A DNA stretch of 64,000 nt from an uncultured Polaribacter sp. (GTDB lineage: Bacteria > Bacteroidota > Bacteroidia > Flavobacteriales > Flavobacteriaceae): assembly GCA_943788045.1 (NCBI GenBank), contig CALSOT010000006.1, forward strand, positions 248,001-312,000, written 5' to 3'. The notes below the pieces were generated by a model. It did not search any database. It had not been told where the DNA came from and saw nothing but the letters and a program-made list of their open reading frames with translations. The translations under genes were made by a program, and so were the position numbers. This document shows, piece by piece, positions 25,262-34,612 of this stretch. Position 1 is the stretch's first letter. Each line of letters starts with the position of its first letter.

Positions 25262-25658
25262 ATGAAGAAACTTATCTATTTATTTTTAACAGTATTAATT
25301 GTTTCTTGTAGTGGTGATAGTAGTAATGATTCTAACACCTCAATAGTTGGTAATTGGCAATTAACGGCGATGTTAGAAAGTGGAATTCCAATTCACGATA
25401 GCTGTGATTTAGAGTCAAATATGACGCTTTCAATAACAAACACAGGCAGAGTATAATCAATATTACTCTGACGACCCAGCTACTGAGCCTTGTGGACTAG
25501 ATGGGGTTCTTGATATGACTTGGAGTAAAGATAGTCCCTCCACCTACTCTTTATCTTTTACTGGAGTTTCGGGTTCTTCTTTTTCAGCTATTTTAGACGG
25601 AGAAACTTTAACGATAGATGGAGATGATAATGAGGTCCTTGTATTTAGTAGAAACTAA
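25262..25658 (+). pseudogene. Lipocalin-like lipoprotein gene with a frameshift
   Basis: The start encodes a lipoprotein signal (KKLIYLFLTVLIVSCSG, lipobox IVSC) followed by SIVGNWQLTAML, the entry strand of lipocalin-like proteins of Bacteroidota. The frame stops at 25456 after SITNTGRV. The next frame continues at once with AEYNQYYSDDPATEPCGLDG, a TWSKDSPSTYSLSF strand and ETLTIDGDDNEVLVFSRN to a stop at 25656-25658. Removing one G near 25445 restores a protein of about 131 residues with the expected Cys pair and Trp. It is either decayed or affected by a one-base sequence error. Confidence 0.7.
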
Positions 25659-25753
25659 TGAAATATATGGGTTTTGACGAAAATATTGATAGTTGGCAAG
25701 ATGATTTTAAGCCAAATTTCTAAAATTAATAAAATCAAAATTTTAGACAGCGA

Positions 25754-25782
25754 AACCTCTCCTTTAAAGGGAGGTTTTTTCT
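25754..25782 (+). terminator. Intrinsic terminator after the lipocalin-like gene
   Basis: AACCTCTC, short loop, GGGAGGTT followed by six T and CTTTT. A good rho-independent hairpin about 95 bp after the stop. Confidence 0.7.
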
Positions 25783-26556
25783 TTTACTAAACAATCTCAA
25801 TCATACTCCTTAACTTCTTTTACGTTAAGAAATAGAAACCCCCATTTTAAAAACATTAAAAATGGAATCTCAGTTAACTAATTTAAACTGATAATGAATC
25901 ATTAATAATTTTATTTTATTCAGATAATGCACCAAATGAAGGAAATGAAGCCTAAAAAACAACTTTATTTAGAATCTCAAAGCTTTTTGAAAAACCACAA
26001 TATAAAAAAGGGTGGACTTTAGTAAATTGTTTAGCAAACGAAGAACTAAAGGGTGAACCATATGCCGCATTCTACAAGCCTTAACAAAACAGGTATTTAA
26101 CAAAAACGTTAGCTCCTTGTTTATATGGGGTTAGAAGGGTTTTAGAGTTGTGGAATCGTAGGACAGTAGAGAGTAGATTATTTTCATTACTCATCTAGAA
26201 CCTCTGGGTTATATATCATCTCACGAAGATCGTCCTTAAAAGAAAAGTGATGTTATTTAGACAAAGGGGGGGGTGAGATTAATAAATGTTAGGTCTGATT
26301 TTTTGGCTTTTTATTAGTTGATGCTCAAGTTTATTCTTTTTAGTTCTCTAGCTATGGTAGTTATTGATTAAAAATATAGCACGTTAATAAATCATTATCA
26401 AGAGCGGAACCTGCTCCTTTCATAATAATAATAATAATAATGCACCAAATGCACGAAATGCAGCATTAAAAACAACTTTATTTTTTTGCTGAAATTCTTA
26501 TAGAAATAAGACTAAGATAAGTAAATCGTACAATAATCGTACAAATTAAGATAATA
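25783..26556. other. Intergenic region with degenerate coding fragment, partial direct repeat and a microsatellite
   Basis: A frame at about 25922-26085 reads SDNAPNEGNEA, a stop, then LFRISKLFEKPQYKKGWTLV and LANEELKGEPYAAFYKP, which looks like a decayed protein end. A related DNA stretch recurs: about 25925-25970 and 26438-26484 share ATAATGCACCAAATG, a GAAATG block and AAAACAACTTTATTT. A run of ATA/AAT triplets lies at 26421-26440. No intact gene is seen. Two ATCGTACA units lie at 26524-26541. Confidence 0.5.
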
Positions 26557-26596
26557 AAAAACCTCAACCTATTGACTAATAAAGGATTGAGGTTTT
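26557..26596 (-). terminator. Terminator of tRNA-Leu
   Basis: Arms AAAACCTCAA and TTGAGGTTTT pair perfectly; on the minus strand a T-rich tract follows. It lies immediately downstream of the tRNA. Confidence 0.7.
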
Positions 26597-26602
26597 AATC
26601 TG

Positions 26603-26684
26603 TACAGGCGGAGAGACTCGAACTCTCACACCTCGCGGCACTAGATCCTAAGTCTAGCGTGTCTACCAATTCCACCACGCCTGC
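26603..26684 (-). tRNA. tRNA-Leu (anticodon TAG)
   Basis: On the minus strand an 82-base class II tRNA is visible: acceptor GCAGGCG/CGCCTGT with A discriminator, D-arm with GGTAGAC, anticodon arm CTAGA-CTTAGGA-TCTAG (anticodon TAG), a long variable arm and the T-arm GAGAG TTCGAGT CTCTC. The CCA is not encoded. It sits at the border between the accessory region and core genes. Confidence 0.93.
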
Positions 26685-26706
26685 AACTTCCAATTAAATT
26701 GGGATG

Positions 26707-26736
26707 CAAATATAAACAATACTTGCAAACTGCAAA
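26707..26736 (-). promoter_or_regulatory. Promoter of tRNA-Leu
   Basis: On the minus strand TTTG (26733-26736), 18 bp spacer, then TATATTTG (26707-26714), a consensus Bacteroidota promoter ending 22 bp before the tRNA. A TACTTTTG box for the divergent peptidase gene lies at 26757-26764. Confidence 0.7.
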
Positions 26737-26785
26737 GCAGTTCATAATAATTTTTCTACTTTTGAGATAGAAAAAACAAATTAGA

Positions 26786-28174
26786 ATGAACAATATAAAA
26801 TCTTACATAAAAAACAATAAACAACGATTTTTAAATGAACTAATCGATTTACTTAAAATACCTTCTGTAAGTGCTGATTCTGCTTACAAAAAAGATGTTT
26901 TATTAACTGCCGATTTTGTTTTAAATAGTCTAAAAAAAGCAGGTTGCGACAACGTGGAGTTGTGTGAAACTCCGGGTTACCCCATTATTTACGGAGAAAA
27001 AATTATAGATAAAAACTTACCAACGGTACTTGTTTATGGTCATTATGATGTACAACCAGCAGATCCAATAGAATTGTGGACTTCTCCTCCATTCGAACCT
27101 GTAATTAAAAACACAGAAATTCATCCTGAAGGAGCCATTTTTGCAAGAGGTGCTTGCGATGATAAAGGCCAAATGTATATGCACGTGAAAGCGTTAGAAT
27201 ACATGACATCTGCAGGGAATTTACCTTGTAATGTAAAATTTATGATTGAAGGTGAAGAAGAAGTTGGCTCAGAAAGTTTAGCTTGGTTTGTCCCTAAAAA
27301 CAAAGAAAAATTAGCGAACGATGTTATTTTAATTTCCGATACAGGAATGATTGCCAACGATATTCCTTCAATCACAACAGGTTTGCGAGGTTTAAGTTAT
27401 GTTGAAGTAGAAGTTACAGGTCCGAATAGAGATTTACATTCTGGCCTGTACGGCGGAGCAGTTGCAAATCCAATTAATATTCTAACGAAAATGATTGCTT
27501 CTTTACATGATGAAAATAATCATATTACGATTCCTGGTTTCTATGATAATGTAGAGGAGTTATCAACTGAAGAAAGAGCAGAAATGGCGAAAGCCCCATT
27601 CTCTATAGATAAATACAAAGACGCTTTAAAAATTGATGAGGTTTTTGGTGAAGAAGGATATTCTACAAACGAACGTAACTCTATTCGCCCAACTTTAGAC
27701 GTAAACGGCATTTGGGGAGGTTACATTGGTGAAGGAGCAAAAACAGTAATTGCAAGCAAAGCATTTGCTAAAATCTCAATGCGTTTAGTTCCAAATCAAG
27801 ATTGGAGAAACATTACTGAATTATTCAAAAAACATTTCGAAGGTATTGCTCCAAAATCAGTTACAGTAAAAGTCACACCTCATCATGGAGGTCAAGGTTA
27901 TGTTACGCCAACAAATAATGTCGCATATAAAGCGGCGAGTAAAGCGTATGAAACAAGTTTTGGAAAAACTCCAATTCCACAAAGAAGTGGCGGAAGTATT
28001 CCTATTGTTGCCTTGTTTGAACAAGAATTAAAAAGCAAGACTATTCTAATGGGCTTTGGTTTAGATTCTGATGCCATTCACTCACCTAACGAGCATTTTG
28101 GTGTTTGGAACTACTTAAAAGGTATTGAAACGATTCCTTATTTTTATAAATACTTTACAGAGTTTTCAGAATAG
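26786..28174 (+). CDS. M20-family dipeptidase
   Basis: A 462-residue cytoplasmic metallopeptidase of the CNDP-like M20 group. Metal-site motifs are in order: GHYDVQPADP (H86, D88), RGACDDKGQ (D125), the catalytic pair in EGEEEVGS (about 155-162), a later Asp in ILISDTGM, and a C-terminal SPNEHFG His. The inserted dimerisation domain contains the conserved RDLHSGLYGG. These enzymes hydrolyse short peptides using two zinc ions. Length fits the family (about 460). The gene is the first core gene after tRNA-Leu. It lacks a signal peptide. Confidence 0.92.
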   Translation: MNNIKSYIKNNKQRFLNELIDLLKIPSVSADSAYKKDVLLTADFVLNSLKKAGCDNVELCETPGYPIIYGEKIIDKNLPTVLVYGHYDVQPADPIELWTSPPFEPVIKNTEIHPEGAIFARGACDDKGQMYMHVKALEYMTSAGNLPCNVKFMIEGEEEVGSESLAWFVPKNKEKLANDVILISDTGMIANDIPSITTGLRGLSYVEVEVTGPNRDLHSGLYGGAVANPINILTKMIASLHDENNHITIPGFYDNVEELSTEERAEMAKAPFSIDKYKDALKIDEVFGEEGYSTNERNSIRPTLDVNGIWGGYIGEGAKTVIASKAFAKISMRLVPNQDWRNITELFKKHFEGIAPKSVTVKVTPHHGGQGYVTPTNNVAYKAASKAYETSFGKTPIPQRSGGSIPIVALFEQELKSKTILMGFGLDSDAIHSPNEHFGVWNYLKGIETIPYFYKYFTEFSE

Positions 28175-28246
28175 AAAATAACTTTGTTTAGCTTGTCGTG
28201 CTATAAACTCGGTAAGCTTTTTTTACCTCAATTAAATACAATATTA

Positions 28247-29890
28247 ATGAAATATCCTTGTTACCTTTTATTTTTCTTAACAATAACTTGTTCTGTAAAT
28301 TCATTTTCTCAAGGGTTAATTGCAAAAAAAAGCAACTTTACAAGGCAAGATAGTTTAAGAGGTAGCATTACTCAAGAGAGAGTTTGGTGGGATTTAACGT
28401 ATTATCATTTACAAGTGAATGTAAATCCTGATAAAAAATATATTTCAGGAAAAAACACCATTCAATACAAGGTTTTAAGCGCTTATCAAACAATGCAAAT
28501 TGATTTACAAGCTCCTTTAACAATTACTAAAGTTACGCAAGATGGTAAAGAATTAAAAGTAATTCATGATGGAAATGCACATTTTATAAAATTGATAAAA
28601 AATCAACATACAGGAAAAACGGAAACTGTAATTGTTCATTATCAGGGAAATCCTAAAGAAGCAATTAGAGCTCCTTGGGATGGAGGATTTTCGTGGAAAA
28701 AAGATAAAAATGGAAATCATTTTATAGCAACTTCTTGTCAGGGTTTAGGAGCAAGCGTATGGTGGCCTTGCAAAGACCATATGTATGATGAAGTAGAAAG
28801 CATGCGAATTAGTGTTACTGTTCCTTCTGATTTAATGGATATTTCAAATGGTAAATTGGAGAGTATAGAAGACCACGGAAGTACAAAAACTTATAATTGG
28901 TATGTGAATAATCCTATAAATAATTATGGAGTAAACGTAAATATTGGTAATTACTCCCATTTTTCTGAAATTTTTGATGGTGAAAAAGGTCCTTTAGATA
29001 TGGATTATTATGTATTAAAATATAATTTAGAAAAAGCAAAAAAACAGTTTAAAGATGCGCCAAAAATGATGAAAGCTTTTGAACATTGGTTTGGGCCGTA
29101 TCCTTTTTATGAAGATGGTTATAAATTGGTGGAAGTACCTTATTTGGGCATGGAACATCAAAGTTCTGTTACCTATGGAAACAAATATATGCAAGGATAT
29201 TTAGGACGTGATTTGTCTGGAACGGGTTGGGGTTTAAAGTTCGATTTTATAATAATTCACGAATCTGGACATGAATGGTTTGCTAATAATATTACCAACA
29301 AAGATATTGCAGACATGTGGATTCATGAAAGTTTCACTAATTATTCTGAAAGCTTATTTTTAGATTATTACTATGGTAAAAAAGCATCTTCAGAATATGT
29401 AATTGGTTTGAGAGAATCTATTGGCAATAAAAGTACAATTATAGGAGATTATAATGTAAACAAAGAAGGTTCTGGAGACATGTATAATAAAGGAGGAAAT
29501 ATGCTTCATACTTTAAGACAATTAATTGACAATGATGAAAAATGGCGCTCTATTTTAAGAAAAATGAACAAAACATTTTATCATAAAACAGTTACTACGA
29601 AACAAATTGAACAGTTTTTAAGTACAGAAACTGGTTTTGATTTAACGCCTTTCTTTAATCAATATTTAAGGGATGTTAGAATCCCTACATTAGAATATTC
29701 AATTATAAATAAAGTTTTAAATTACAAATGGACAAATGTTGTTGATGAATTTAAAATGCCTATTAGAATTTCGATAAATAAGAAAGAACACTGGATTTAT
29801 CCTTCAGAGAAACTAAAGAAAATGGATTTAGAATCTGAAAATTCAGAAATAGAAATAGATCCTAATTTTTATATCTACACAAAAAACTAA
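28247..29890 (+). CDS. M1-family metallopeptidase (secreted aminopeptidase-like)
   Basis: A 547-residue protein. The ATG at 28247 gives a proper signal peptide (YLLFFLTITCSVNSFSQ); an earlier TTG at 28184 would add 21 unrelated residues. An N-terminal beta domain is followed by the gluzincin site HESGHEW with the third ligand 18 residues later in WIHESFTNYSE. The substrate-recognition motif reads LGMEHQS in place of the GxMEN of classical aminopeptidases, a variant seen in this subgroup. It probably trims peptides in the periplasm or outside the cell. It starts 72 bp after the M20 peptidase. Confidence 0.9.
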   Translation: MKYPCYLLFFLTITCSVNSFSQGLIAKKSNFTRQDSLRGSITQERVWWDLTYYHLQVNVNPDKKYISGKNTIQYKVLSAYQTMQIDLQAPLTITKVTQDGKELKVIHDGNAHFIKLIKNQHTGKTETVIVHYQGNPKEAIRAPWDGGFSWKKDKNGNHFIATSCQGLGASVWWPCKDHMYDEVESMRISVTVPSDLMDISNGKLESIEDHGSTKTYNWYVNNPINNYGVNVNIGNYSHFSEIFDGEKGPLDMDYYVLKYNLEKAKKQFKDAPKMMKAFEHWFGPYPFYEDGYKLVEVPYLGMEHQSSVTYGNKYMQGYLGRDLSGTGWGLKFDFIIIHESGHEWFANNITNKDIADMWIHESFTNYSESLFLDYYYGKKASSEYVIGLRESIGNKSTIIGDYNVNKEGSGDMYNKGGNMLHTLRQLIDNDEKWRSILRKMNKTFYHKTVTTKQIEQFLSTETGFDLTPFFNQYLRDVRIPTLEYSIINKVLNYKWTNVVDEFKMPIRISINKKEHWIYPSEKLKKMDLESENSEIEIDPNFYIYTKN

Positions 29891-29891
29891 A

Positions 29892-29922
29892 TAATAAAAG
29901 CTGCTAAATGCAGCTTTTATTA
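29892..29922. terminator. Bidirectional terminator
   Basis: A perfect 13-bp stem (TAATAAAAGCTGC and its complement) with a 5-base loop, between two convergent genes. It overlaps the stop codon of the minus-strand PPIase gene. Confidence 0.8.
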
Positions 29923-30546
29923 CTCTATGAAATATGCTTTTATAATGTAATCTACTTTTGGGTATTTTTCCCTTAAAAAAGTATTTCCGTCTTTATTAAT
30001 TTTTTCTTGTTGTCTGCCCAATTTATCGCCATAACCACTGTAAAACTGTAACACAATCTCTTTTCCTTCAATTACTTTTGCAATTACAGGAAAACCAGAA
30101 ACACCTGAATAAGTTAATTTATCTAAACGATAATTATCTTTTAAATTGATAAAAATCTGATTCGACCTTGTTTCTATTCCACCTCTCGCAAATGCAAGTG
30201 TCATTGCATCATTCTTTTGAACCACCGGTTCATCTGCAATTCCTTTTTGCCAACTTTTATTAATTAAAGAATCATTGTGAATCCCGAATTGAGCAACAAA
30301 ATTAGGTACTACTCTGTAAATGGCAACATCGTGATAATATCCATATTTTATTAACTGATAAAATCGATCTACACCTTTTGGTGACCATTCTCTATTTGCT
30401 TCGACATCAAAACTTCCTTGTGTAGTTTCAAACCTAGCCTTAAAAGTTGCTGGCGCTTTTTTTTCTAACCATTTTTCTTTAAATTTTTTAGTTGCACATG
30501 AAGTAAAAAGTACAACACCTACTATTAACAAAATTTTATTTTTCAT
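29920..30546 (-). CDS. Cyclophilin-type peptidyl-prolyl isomerase, lipoprotein
   Basis: A 208-residue protein with a lipoprotein signal (LLIVGVVLFTSC, Cys near 18), so it is predicted to be membrane-anchored in the periplasm. The cyclophilin fold follows: TTQGSFDVEANREWSPKGVD (about 46), FYQLIKYGYYHDVAIYRVVP, FVAQFGIHND, then MTLAFARGGIETRSNQIFIN and GFPVIAKVIEGKEIV. It catalyses cis-trans isomerisation of proline bonds in folding proteins. It is longer in its last 30 residues than the minimal domain. It is a single gene. Confidence 0.88.
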   Translation of the reverse strand: MKNKILLIVGVVLFTSCATKKFKEKWLEKKAPATFKARFETTQGSFDVEANREWSPKGVDRFYQLIKYGYYHDVAIYRVVPNFVAQFGIHNDSLINKSWQKGIADEPVVQKNDAMTLAFARGGIETRSNQIFINLKDNYRLDKLTYSGVSGFPVIAKVIEGKEIVLQFYSGYGDKLGRQQEKINKDGNTFLREKYPKVDYIIKAYFIE

Positions 30547-30638
30547 TTTATATTTTTAAACAACTATTTATACCGTCATGATAATTCAAATATGAACTCT
30601 ATGTTTACAGAGTAAAAAATTAAAAATCTTTAAAAAAA

Positions 30639-31229
30639 CTACTCTTTCTCTGGCATTTTCTTTACGAAATCTGTTATAATTACAATTTGAGTTGGCCCAA
30701 CTTTACCCTCTATATACTTAGCGTTTTCATGATCTAAAGAAATTCTACGAACTGCTGTACCTTGTTTTGCTACCAAACTAGATCCTTTTACCTTTAAATC
30801 TTTAATTAAAACTACAGAATCTCCGGCTTGTAAAATAGCACCATTTGCATCTCTGTGAATTATCTTTTCGCTGTCATCTAAATGATCTCCAGATTCTTTT
30901 GCAAAACGTAAATCATCATCTTCTAAATACATCATATCAAGTAAATCTTGAGGCCAACCCTCGTTTCTTAAACGAGATAACATTCTCCAAGCAACTACTT
31001 TTACAGCCCTGTGCTCACTCCACATAGAATCGTTTAAACAACGCCAGTGATTTGACTCTGTTGTTTCTGGATTTTCTATTTGAGTTACACAAGTTTCACA
31101 TGCTAACAAACTACCATCTACTCCACCTGTTGAAGTTGGTTTTACCTCGTAGATAGATAAATTATGAATTTCCCCACATAATTCGCATTTATTTCCACTT
31201 CTGTTTTCTAAATCTTGTTGTAAACTCAT
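30639..31229 (-). CDS. PhnA domain protein (zinc ribbon plus PhnA fold)
   Basis: The ATG at 31229 gives a 196-residue protein starting MSLQQDLENRSGNKCELCGE; an ATG 16 codons earlier exists but the family starts near this one. The N-terminal zinc ribbon has CELC and CETC pairs. The C-terminal PhnA domain reads DANGAILQAGDSVVLIKDLK, VKGSSLVAKQGTAV and KVGPTQIVIITDFVKK. PhnA-type proteins are widely conserved but of unclear role despite the alkylphosphonate name. It is a single gene. Confidence 0.85.
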   Translation of the reverse strand: MSLQQDLENRSGNKCELCGEIHNLSIYEVKPTSTGGVDGSLLACETCVTQIENPETTESNHWRCLNDSMWSEHRAVKVVAWRMLSRLRNEGWPQDLLDMMYLEDDDLRFAKESGDHLDDSEKIIHRDANGAILQAGDSVVLIKDLKVKGSSLVAKQGTAVRRISLDHENAKYIEGKVGPTQIVIITDFVKKMPEKE

Positions 31230-31462
31230 ATTATATTTTTGGTTGTGTAAAAGTACATTTAAATTCAGATTTGCCATTCTTAGAAAGAAAACAATCTACT
31301 TTTAGTATTTATATATTTTATTTGAAGGTAAAACTGCAATCACTACTCGCTTTTTTCATCTCTAAAAAGAGGGCAAACAAACCGTTTCATATGCAGAGCA
31401 TTCAAGGATTCAAAAGAAATATTCAACCGGAGTTAATCAAGACTATACTTGTTTGCTAACTT

Positions 31463-33085
31463 TTATTTTATTTCAAGTGAAGTAAATTTAAAAGAAGTTC
31501 CATCAAACAAACCTTTATCAGATAATTTTAAAGACGGAATTACCAACAATGCCATAAAAGACAAGCTCATATAAGGCGCGCGTAATTTACTTCCCATTTG
31601 CTTCGCCATTTTATCTAATTCAGCATACGATTTACCAATTTCTTCTGCAGACAAATCAGACATGATTCCTGCAACTGGCAATGAAACTATTTTTTCTTCA
31701 GTTTTATTTACAGCACAAACGCCTCCTTTATTTTCTATAATTAAATTTACGGCTTTACAAATAGCTTCATCAGAAACACCAATAGCAATAATATTGTGAG
31801 AATCATGACCAACAGAACTTGCAATTGCCCCCTCTTTTATTCCGAAATTTTTAATAAATGCAATTGCCGGCACATCACTTTTGTAACGATTTACAACCGT
31901 CATTTTTAAAACATCAGTTTTGGTATTTGAAACCAAATTCCCATTTTCAATTAAAGAAGAAGCTTCAATCTGGTTGGTTACCAATTCACCATCTAAAGCT
32001 TCTATAACTCTAATTTTTTCAGCGTTAGAATCAAATCTAAAATCGGTAACCTTCTTTTTATCAGTATCAAAATTATTTAAGATATTAAAAGGAACAGATT
32101 TGATAAAACTTTCTCCATTCTTAGCAACTAATTCACCATTAATATAGGTTTCTAAAACATTAAATTTCTTTAAACTATCTACTACAATAAAATCTGCATC
32201 ATCTCCTTTTTGCAATAAACCAACCTCTAAATTATAATGTTTTACAGGGTTTACGCAAGCTGCTTGTAATACTTTAAAAACATCAATTCCTTTGGCAATT
32301 GCTCTTTCACATAATTGATTTATATGTCCTAATAATAAATCATCTGGATGTTTGTCATCAGAACAAAACATCATGTTTTCAAAATGTTCTGGGAGTAATT
32401 CTATTAAAGCTTCAAAGTTTTTAGCAGCAGAACCTTCTCTTATAATAACCTTCATTCCTTTCTGTAACTTTTCTAAGGCTTCATCATAAGAGAAGCACTC
32501 ATGATCTGTAGAAATACCTGCAGCAATATATTTGGTAACATCATCTCCTCTTAAACCTGGCGCATGACCATCAATGGGTTTGTGATTATCTTTTGCGTGT
32601 TGAATTTTTTCTAAAACATCAGCATCATCAAATAAAACACCAGGGTAATTCATCATTTCTGCGAGATATTTAATGTCTGGATTTTCCATCATTAGTTTAA
32701 TATCATCTGCATCTATAATTGCTCCTGCACTTTCAAAAGATGTTGCAGGCACGCAACTTGGAGCGCCAAAATTGAATTTTAACGGAACCTTCTTTCCGTT
32801 TTCAATCATAAAAGCTACACCTTTTACACCAAGAACATTGGCAATTTCATGCGGATCAGAAACAGTAGCAACTGTACCATGTTTTACAGCTATTTTTGCA
32901 AATTCTGAAGGAACTAACATAGAACTTTCTATATGAATATGCGCATCTATAAAACCAGGTAAAATGTAATTTTCTTGATTGTGGTTTGCCTCTTTTACAG
33001 AAACAACTTTACCGTTTTTAACTTCAACTTCTCCTTTGAAAATTCGCCTGTTTAGTATGTCAACTATATTTCCTTTTACAATCAT
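31463..33085 (-). CDS. ade: Adenine deaminase
   Basis: A 540-residue amidohydrolase. Metal site [13 protein letters not shown] (H49, H51) is preceded by the small beta domain with [26 protein letters not shown] and STDHEC follow, and the C-terminal adenine-deaminase domain has SVGHDSHNI and the late [10 protein letters not shown] part. The enzyme converts adenine to hypoxanthine and ammonia in purine salvage, using two divalent metals. Length and domain order match the Ade family. A TAAATTTG box at 33105-33112 lies just upstream on the minus strand. Confidence 0.92.
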   Translation of the reverse strand: MIVKGNIVDILNRRIFKGEVEVKNGKVVSVKEANHNQENYILPGFIDAHIHIESSMLVPSEFAKIAVKHGTVATVSDPHEIANVLGVKGVAFMIENGKKVPLKFNFGAPSCVPATSFESAGAIIDADDIKLMMENPDIKYLAEMMNYPGVLFDDADVLEKIQHAKDNHKPIDGHAPGLRGDDVTKYIAAGISTDHECFSYDEALEKLQKGMKVIIREGSAAKNFEALIELLPEHFENMMFCSDDKHPDDLLLGHINQLCERAIAKGIDVFKVLQAACVNPVKHYNLEVGLLQKGDDADFIVVDSLKKFNVLETYINGELVAKNGESFIKSVPFNILNNFDTDKKKVTDFRFDSNAEKIRVIEALDGELVTNQIEASSLIENGNLVSNTKTDVLKMTVVNRYKSDVPAIAFIKNFGIKEGAIASSVGHDSHNIIAIGVSDEAICKAVNLIIENKGGVCAVNKTEEKIVSLPVAGIMSDLSAEEIGKSYAELDKMAKQMGSKLRAPYMSLSFMALLVIPSLKLSDKGLFDGTSFKFTSLEIK

Positions 33086-33137
33086 TTTTTTTCAGTTTCT
33101 AAAACAAATTTACAAAGAATAAGAGGCGTTTAAAAGT

Positions 33138-33686
33138 TTATTTCGGGTAGATTACTTCGTTTAAAGGAATATCAAACTCGTTAACATTTTCTATACAATT
33201 AACTGGCTTGAAGAAGTTTAAACCAATCGTTCTAACATCTGCTTTGCATTCTGCAAGAAATCGATCATAGAAACCTTTTCCATAACCAACTCTGTACTTT
33301 TTTTCATCAGAAATTAACAAAGGAACAAATACTAAATCGATTTTTTTAGCATTGATTTCTATGCCGTTTATCGGTTCTGGAATTCCATAAGAACTAACTT
33401 TTAACTTTGTCTTTCTATCAAACAAAAAATGAGTTAATGTATTTGTAGAAAAATTACTTACACTAACAACAATTGTCTTGTTCTTAAATAGTAAAAAATC
33501 AATTATTGGATTTGTATTCACCTCTAACAATCGTTCTATTGATAGAAAAATATGAATTGTATTTATTTTATAAAAATCTAATTCAAAAACTTGTTGGTAA
33601 ATATTTTCTTGAAAGCAGTAAACTTCAACAGCTGATAACTGTTTACGTTTCTGCTTGTATATTTTTCGAAGTTCTTGCTTTTTCAT
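33138..33686 (-). CDS. 5-formyltetrahydrofolate cyclo-ligase
   Basis: A 182-residue protein with the cyclo-ligase hallmarks: N-terminal LRKIYKQKRKQLS and the phosphate/folate site RVGYGKGFYDRFLAE at about 132-146. It converts 5-formyl-THF to 5,10-methenyl-THF with ATP, returning stored folate to use. Length is normal for bacteria. It lies 52 bp upstream of ade on the same strand, so co-transcription is possible. Confidence 0.9.
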   Translation of the reverse strand: MKKQELRKIYKQKRKQLSAVEVYCFQENIYQQVFELDFYKINTIHIFLSIERLLEVNTNPIIDFLLFKNKTIVVSVSNFSTNTLTHFLFDRKTKLKVSSYGIPEPINGIEINAKKIDLVFVPLLISDEKKYRVGYGKGFYDRFLAECKADVRTIGLNFFKPVNCIENVNEFDIPLNEVIYPK

Positions 33687-33822
33687 TTTACAAATTAACG
33701 AATTCGATTTTCTGTTATCAATGAAAAAGTATTTGCGTTAATCGAAATTCTTGCATTGTTTTGATTATCTGACATACAAAAACCTCGCAACCTCTCTGAA
33801 TTCATTCTATAATTTAAAATTT

Positions 33823-34572
33823 TTATTTTATAATTTTATACAAAACAGGCTTACTTGGAGTTGCATCATTTTCGAAAGGAGCAATCATTAAATTTAATAA
33901 ATACTCACCGTCTTCCACTTCGTTTGGCACGTAAATAAACTCTGTTATTGTAGCGTTCATTCTTAATTCTCCTGCAGTATTCCAAAAAGCATTATGAGCC
34001 AAAAGTGCTCCACCATCTTTTTCTTTATCTACTGACGGTAAATCTACTAATAAATGTTTTATTCCTTTTTCTCTTAAATAAATGGCTGCTTCTTCCAATA
34101 AATAAGGTGGATTTGTATTCAAGTATTTCATCGATTTCTTATCCTTTAAATTTGGCAAAGTCCTTATAACAATAGCATCTCTTTTCTTATTTTTCAAAGC
34201 CGTTTTTAGTTGTTTTTCTGATATAAAAAAGTCTTCACCATTGCTTTCCGGAACAACCGTAACTACCTCAGCTAAAAAAATAAAATATTTTAAATTTTTA
34301 TTTACAGAGTGTACTTCTTTAGTAATATGACCAACACATTCTGTATGTGTAATATGAGAATGTGGATTAAAATGGATATTATTAAAATTAACCACGGCAC
34401 CACTTGATACACTTATTTCATGACCATCTACTATTTCTGGAAAAATCTTTGGATCTTCGACTCCCCAAGCATTTATACTCTCTTTTTTAACATCTAAAGG
34501 AATTGAAATATCTATAGGATTAGATATGTTTACTTCTATTTTTCTAGAATTATATTCTATAACTGCTTTCAT
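33823..34572 (-). CDS. Cyclase family protein (kynurenine formamidase-like)
   Basis: A 249-residue protein with start PIDISIPLDV and the metal motif HFNPHSHITHTECVGHI (about 67-83), a variant of the HxGTHxDxPxH motif of the cyclase/KynB family. The C-terminal half has KHLLVDLPSVDKEKDGG and AHNAFWNTAG. Known members hydrolyse amide or lactam bonds such as N-formylkynurenine with zinc. No tryptophan-degradation neighbours are present, so the substrate is open. It is a single gene downstream of hemW on the same strand (40 bp gap). Confidence 0.8.
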   Translation of the reverse strand: MKAVIEYNSRKIEVNISNPIDISIPLDVKKESINAWGVEDPKIFPEIVDGHEISVSSGAVVNFNNIHFNPHSHITHTECVGHITKEVHSVNKNLKYFIFLAEVVTVVPESNGEDFFISEKQLKTALKNKKRDAIVIRTLPNLKDKKSMKYLNTNPPYLLEEAAIYLREKGIKHLLVDLPSVDKEKDGGALLAHNAFWNTAGELRMNATITEFIYVPNEVEDGEYLLNLMIAPFENDATPSKPVLYKIIK

Positions 34573-34612
34573 TTATGCTGTACTTTTTTCTTTATTAATT
34601 AAGTTGAATAAC

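Noticed and set aside
26421..26441. Triplet run considered as a CRISPR or tandem-repeat array
   Set aside because: Only a simple ATA microsatellite; no spacers or conserved repeat units. No CRISPR array was seen anywhere in the window.
18597..26684. Idea that the tRNA-Leu fragment and the intact tRNA-Leu are the two att sites of one island
   Set aside because: Their T-arm and acceptor sequences differ clearly, so they are not copies of the same 3' end.
31271..31459. 62-codon frame between the PhnA-like gene and ade
   Set aside because: No signal peptide, domain or coherent composition; overlaps the start region of the neighbouring gene.
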